DNA from: an uncultured Bacteroidaceae bacterium
Lineage (GTDB): Bacteria; Bacteroidota; Bacteroidia; Bacteroidales; Bacteroidaceae
Length of the DNA: 64,000 nucleotides
Reading direction: 5' to 3'
NCBI GenBank assembly: GCA_905234735.1
Contig: CAJOJA010000002.1
Span: forward strand, 62,001 to 126,000
This document shows positions 47,801 through 53,800 of the stretch, in pieces. The translations under genes and the position numbers were made by a program. How positions within the stretch are numbered: the stretch's first letter is position 1; every line of letters begins with the position of its first letter. Below the pieces are notes generated by a model. It saw nothing but the letters and a program-made list of their open reading frames with translations, searched no databases and was not told the DNA's origin.

Positions 47801-50800
47801 GCACCATCGGTAACAGCCGTGAATTCATTATACCAAGTACAGCCGACAATACTGCAGCCGAGATTTCAGAAAGTGATATTGATAAATGGGAGGCCAGTGA
47901 CTGGAACAAGTGGAAGACCTACAAGAATGTACCCAAAACCGAATACGGAACCTTCAGCGTTGACCGTCTCCGTCTGATGCATACCATTGGTGGTAACGTT
48001 TTTGCCGGAGGTATGGGACGTAAGACCCATTTGAACGGCACGGCATTCGAGCAAGCCCACTGGACGAAGCTGGGCGAAGTGAAGAGCACCAAGTTGAATA
48101 TCAGCGAGAAGGAAGCTTCAGTGCCTACTCTTATCAGGAGCAATGTCTATGGTGGAGGTGAGTTCGGCTCTGTAACCGAAAGCCATACTACCGACGATAA
48201 AAAATGGGCCACGGAAATCAGTATTACGGGTGGTACAATAGGCACGGAAGTCTTAGGCGATGCTACGAAGTACACCTTTGGCAGTGTCTATGGCGGCGGT
48301 ATGGGTGCGGCTGTCAAAGACGCAACATCCACTGCAGTTCTGGGTGGACTGATAGAAAATGGTAACACCAAGGTGACCATGTCGGCAGGTACGGTGAAGG
48401 CCAGTGTCTATGGCGGTGGCGAAATAGCTGCCGTGAGTGGTACGGCCAATGAGGAGACCAAAACCCTCGATGGCGGTAATACCGATGTGACCATCACGGG
48501 CGGCACCATCGGTAAGATGAAACTTGATCCTGCCAGTGGTGCCCAATTCGGCGGTTATCGCATGGGCAATGTCTATGGCGGTGGCAAGGGCGATAACTCT
48601 TCGCCGTTGGCCGGTCTGGTGAAGGGTAATGCCACGGTGACGATTGGTACGGACGATGGCGGACCTACCATCTATCATAATATCTATGGCGGTGGTTCGT
48701 ATGGTACTGTGGGTACGTATAATTTCGACTCCGAAAAGTTTGAAATCACCAGTCTTGAATATGTGAACACGGGTCGGACCCAGGTCCTCATCAAGGGCGG
48801 TACGATAGGCATCGACGGACGTGACAATGGTATGGTCAACGGCGGCGGTCGTGGTAACATCGATGCTCCGCAATCCAAAATGCCAGCAGGTAAATACTCT
48901 TTTGACCACGTTGCATGGGTGTATGACTCTGAGGTCGTCATCGGTGCTGCAGCCTCCACCGGCCCCATCATCAAGGGCTCCGTCTATGGCGGTGGAGAGA
49001 ACGGTCATAACATGCGCAATGCGTCGGTTACCGTAAAAAGCGGAACCATCGGTATTCATGAAGGTAATGATTACGACAAGAACCGAGGTAACGTATATGG
49101 TGCCGGTTGCGGTACGGACAAATACTATTCCAGTCCATCGGGAGCCGCAGATCCATACGATGGCGGAGGTGACAAGTACAATCCCTTAGGCGGTATCATC
49201 AAGGGAAACACCACGGTGTCCATTGAAGGAGGCACACTTTTCCGCAATGTCTATGGCGGCGGTTCCATGGGTTCAGTGGATGGCAAGGCCACGGTGACCG
49301 TCAGCGGCGGCAGCGTCAGCGGCAATGTATTTGGCGCTCCCAAGGGAAACTCTTCCTATACCGAATATATCGCCTATACAGGCTCCTCCGAGGTAAATAT
49401 CCAGAGCGGTGCTTCTGTCACGGGCAGCGTCTATGGCGGTGGCGAGGCTGGTAGAGTGAAGGGCGATGTTGTCGTAGACATGACTGGCGGTACGGTCAGC
49501 CAGAACGTCTATGGCGGCGGTGCCTTGGCCGATTCCAATACGGACAACTGGGATGCCACGCTCAATAGCAATGCCGGCGGCTGGACTAACACGACCAAGA
49601 AGTCGGCGCTCTATACCACGCAAGTCAGCCTGACGGGCGGCACTGTCGGCCATGATGTCTATGGCGGTGCGCTGGGTCGTGTCTATAAAGCTGCCCAGGA
49701 TGCTCAAGCTGCTGTTTATTATACGCAAACGGAATGCGATGAATATAATACAGCGAATAATCTTGAATTAGGAATGGAAGGGTTTAGGACAACCGCTGAC
49801 ATCAAGACACCGGCCGTGGAAGCCCAAGCCGAGGAAACGGCTATTTCGCCCAAGGTGTATGGTGATATCCTGGTTGAGCTGAATGGCAAGACCACCTTTG
49901 CTGGCGAAACGCCAACCGTTACTCCTGTGGCTGAGAGTGCCAAGGGCTGCATTGTTGAAAAGGTATTCGGCTGCAACGACCTGATGGGTACGCCGAAGGG
50001 ACATGTGAAGGTGCACGTCTTTGCTACGCAGAATAGCAAAACAGGTAACATAAAAGCCAAAGTAGCACCTCCCACATATTCCCCCAAGAGAAATGTTAAC
50101 GACAGTGAGGGCTATAAGGCATGGCTGGCCAGGCTGATTGCCGTGGCCAAACCCGGTGGAACGTTGCTTGACGGACTTGATGAAACCGTGATTTCCGCTG
50201 CCCAAAAGGTATTGGACGGAATAACAAAGGATGAAGAAGATTTGGACGACAATGACAGGGAAACGCTCAACGGTGAGGCCAAGAAGGTCATCAAGGAGAT
50301 AGAGTCGCTGCACGACTATGACGTGAAGGCCGTCTATGGCGGCGGTGACCTGGCTGCCTACGAACCGTTCGGACCGAATGCCACGACTTCTGCAGAAGAC
50401 CACAAAAACACCACGGAAACGACAGAGGTGGTCATCGAAGGCTGCGACGTGACCAGCATCCAGCAGGTCTATGGCGGTGGTAATGCAGCCTCTGTATCGG
50501 GCACAAATGTCATTGTAAGTTCAGTCTTCGTTATCGACGAACTCTTCGGCGGCGGTAATGGTATGGACAACTACGTAGTAAACGGGAAGTGGTATCAGAA
50601 CCCAGGTGCCAACGTGGGCTACTACCCTTTGGAGGAGCACGTCACCGACGGCAGTAAGGGCAATGGCGAGACGGAGGGCACACGATACCAGACCGTTAGC
50701 AAGGCAAATACCGGTACAAAGGAACAACGAATTGCCAATTACTCCTACGGAACAGGTTATGCGACGACGAGTGTTACCGGCGGACATATCCACACTGTTT

Positions 50801-53800
50801 ATGGCGGCAGTAACGAGAAGGGTAATGTCCGCACCGTGGCCTTGTCGCAATACCAGAAGGCTGGCTCCTGTCCGCTGGTTACCGATGAAACCTATGGCGG
50901 CAGTAAGACAGCTATGATGGACGGTGAAATCCAGGTAGTCCTCGACTGCGTGGAGGACGGCGGTACATACTATGGCGGTTCCCAAAATGCCGATATCAAC
51001 AACAATGTGACCATCAATATCACCAACGGTTCGTACGACAAGATATACGGTGGCAACAACAAGGCCGGAACCATCAATGGCGTCATCACTATCAACATCG
51101 AGGAGAAGGGTTGTACACCCATCATCATCGGCGAGTTGTATGGCTGCGGCTATTATGCTCCATATTCTGTCTATGGTTACAAGAAGAAGGCCGATGGTAC
51201 CTATGAGACGATAGAGGAAGAGGATCCGACCGACCCCACTAAAAAGATTAATAGCCGTATACCGCTGAAGAAGGGCGATACGGGTGCGCTGGCTATGCCT
51301 CATCGCGACCCCTACGTCAACATCATCTCTGCAACGTGGATAGGAAGCATCTATGGCGGTGGTGACCGTGCCTTGGTTGTGGGCAACCCGCATGTCAACG
51401 TGAATATGCAGAAGGGCAAGGTGACGGCCGAATATGCCGGAAATGCGGCATTTAATCCAGGGGTACACGGGTCAGGAACAGCTCAGTACACCGTTGAGAA
51501 GATTGAAGCGAACGGCGATGCCACATTGTCCGTCGGCAAGATTGGCAATATCTTCGGTGGCGGCAACCAGGCTAACGTGATAGGTAATACCTATGTGGAT
51601 GTCGGTACAGGTAAGTGGAACAATGTCAACGGTGTAGAGGAGACCATCGCACCCGCCCGCAACGCGGCAACCATCACCGGTAACATCTATGGCGGCGGTA
51701 AGATGGGACACGTGGGTGACTTCACGCTCGACGGCACTGACAAGCCTGTGAGCTGTGCTGATGGCACTGGTATTGCCCGTGTAACCGTCAGCAATGGTTC
51801 GATTGGTCCGGACAACATGGCCATGTTCCATCTGAATGCGAGCGGTAACATACCTACAGATGACGCTCCCGACAACGCCGGCCATGTGTTCGGCGGCGGA
51901 CAGGGTACCAACCTCCCGGCCGATGTCAACGTGGCCTACGTGGACAGTGCCGAAGTCATCATCAACGGTACGGCCTTTGTGAAGGGTTCGGTATTCGGCG
52001 GTGGTGAGAACGGTCACGTGCTGCACAACGTGGGTGTGAAGATTTCGGGTGACTGCCAGATTGGTAACGGACACGTCATACTTACGGATAGTGAAGGTAA
52101 CATCCAAAAGGATGAAAGTGGCGAATACATTCTCCGAGGCCTGAACCGACCTTACACTGACGATGAATGGGCTAATGGACGTTTGACGGAGCAAACTGGC
52201 GATTTCCCAGGCTTAAGCGCAGCCCAAAAGACGGCGATATACTCAAAATACAATGCTTCCCTGCCCGAATGCGACAGTTGGCTGTATGGAGCAACGGTGG
52301 CAGCAGGTAAGGTAGTAACAAACAGCCATCATGTGCCTTACGACTGTCTTGCCAATGCCACAGGCGAATTGTTTGAATATCCCACTGTTCCAGATATAAC
52401 AGGCGTAACCACCAAATCCACTCACGGCGGTTGCAGGGTAGCTACCAACGGAAGTGCCTTCAACGGCAGTGTCTATGGCGGCGGTTCGGGATATTTCCCC
52501 TACGCTCCCGGTCAATGGCTGGAGTCCGCAGGTAAGGTGGAAGGCAATACGTGGGTGCTGGTATCCGGTGGTCACATCCTGACCAGTCTTTATGGTGGTA
52601 CTGAGATGACTAGCGTAGATGGCGACACACACGTCATTATGACGGGCGGCACCGTGGGTGTGCCGCGCACGCTGAGCGAGATTACGGCGCACCCCGTCAC
52701 CTGCTACGTCTTCGGTGGTGGTAAGGGTGAAGGTCGCGCGTTCCTGAATGGTGTGACTACCGTAGGCGGAAATGCCTATGTGACTGTCTCGGACGATGCC
52801 CGGATCTATGGCTCTGTGTTCGGCGGTGCCGAGGACGGATGGGTTGAAGGCAATGTCTATCTGAAGGTCAAGGATGGTAAAGCCAAGACCGTAAAGGTCA
52901 ATGGTGTCGCAGGCGTGGAAACAAAGGAAGTGCGATTCCCGTTAATTGGCACGTGGGGTACCTCGTATGTGGACGGCAACATCTTCGGTGGCGGTCGTGG
53001 CTTTGACGGTATCAACACACTGGCGGGCCGTATCGGAGGCAATGTGAATGTTGATATTTCCGACGGCACCATGCTGGGCTCTGTCTATGGCGGCGGCCGA
53101 CTGGGTTCTGTGGGTATTGGTAAGATTGTGGATGACGAAGATAAGGCGGAACTTCGGTCTGGTGAGTCCTATGGCGTCATCACGGTGAACATTTCGGGCG
53201 GTACCATCGGTAACGACCTTGAATACCAGTATGTCGATGCTGACAACTACGCTACGTTGACCAACTCGACATCAGGCGACCTCCGACTGACTGAATTTAA
53301 TGATGCTGCGTCGTTTAAGAATAAGATTAAGGACGAAGGCGGCCTGATTACCGAAGCGGGTTCCGCTACCACCATTCGGCGGTTGTTGCACACCAAGGGC
53401 GGTAATGTCGTGGCCGGTTGCATGGGGCGTCTGACCAAGATAGACGGCACCACGATGAATACGAACTGGGACCATTTGGCCCTGGCCAAGAAGACCGTGC
53501 TGACCATCAGCCAAGCCGATGCAAACGTACCTACTATCATCAAGAGTAACGTCTATGGCGGTGGTGAATTTGGTGCGGTGATGGATTTCGAAGCTGTCGA
53601 TGCCGATGCCACCACCATCAACATCACGGGCGGTATCATCGGTACGGCCATTACCAAAACGTTTGAGGAAAAAGTGGATGCTGAGACAACGATAACGCAC
53701 AGCAATGTGCCGCAGTACTACTTTGGTAGTGTCTTTGGCGGCGGTTACGGCAGCAGCCGAGAACTGACAAAAAGTGAAGAGGACGCGGGCATCAAAGATC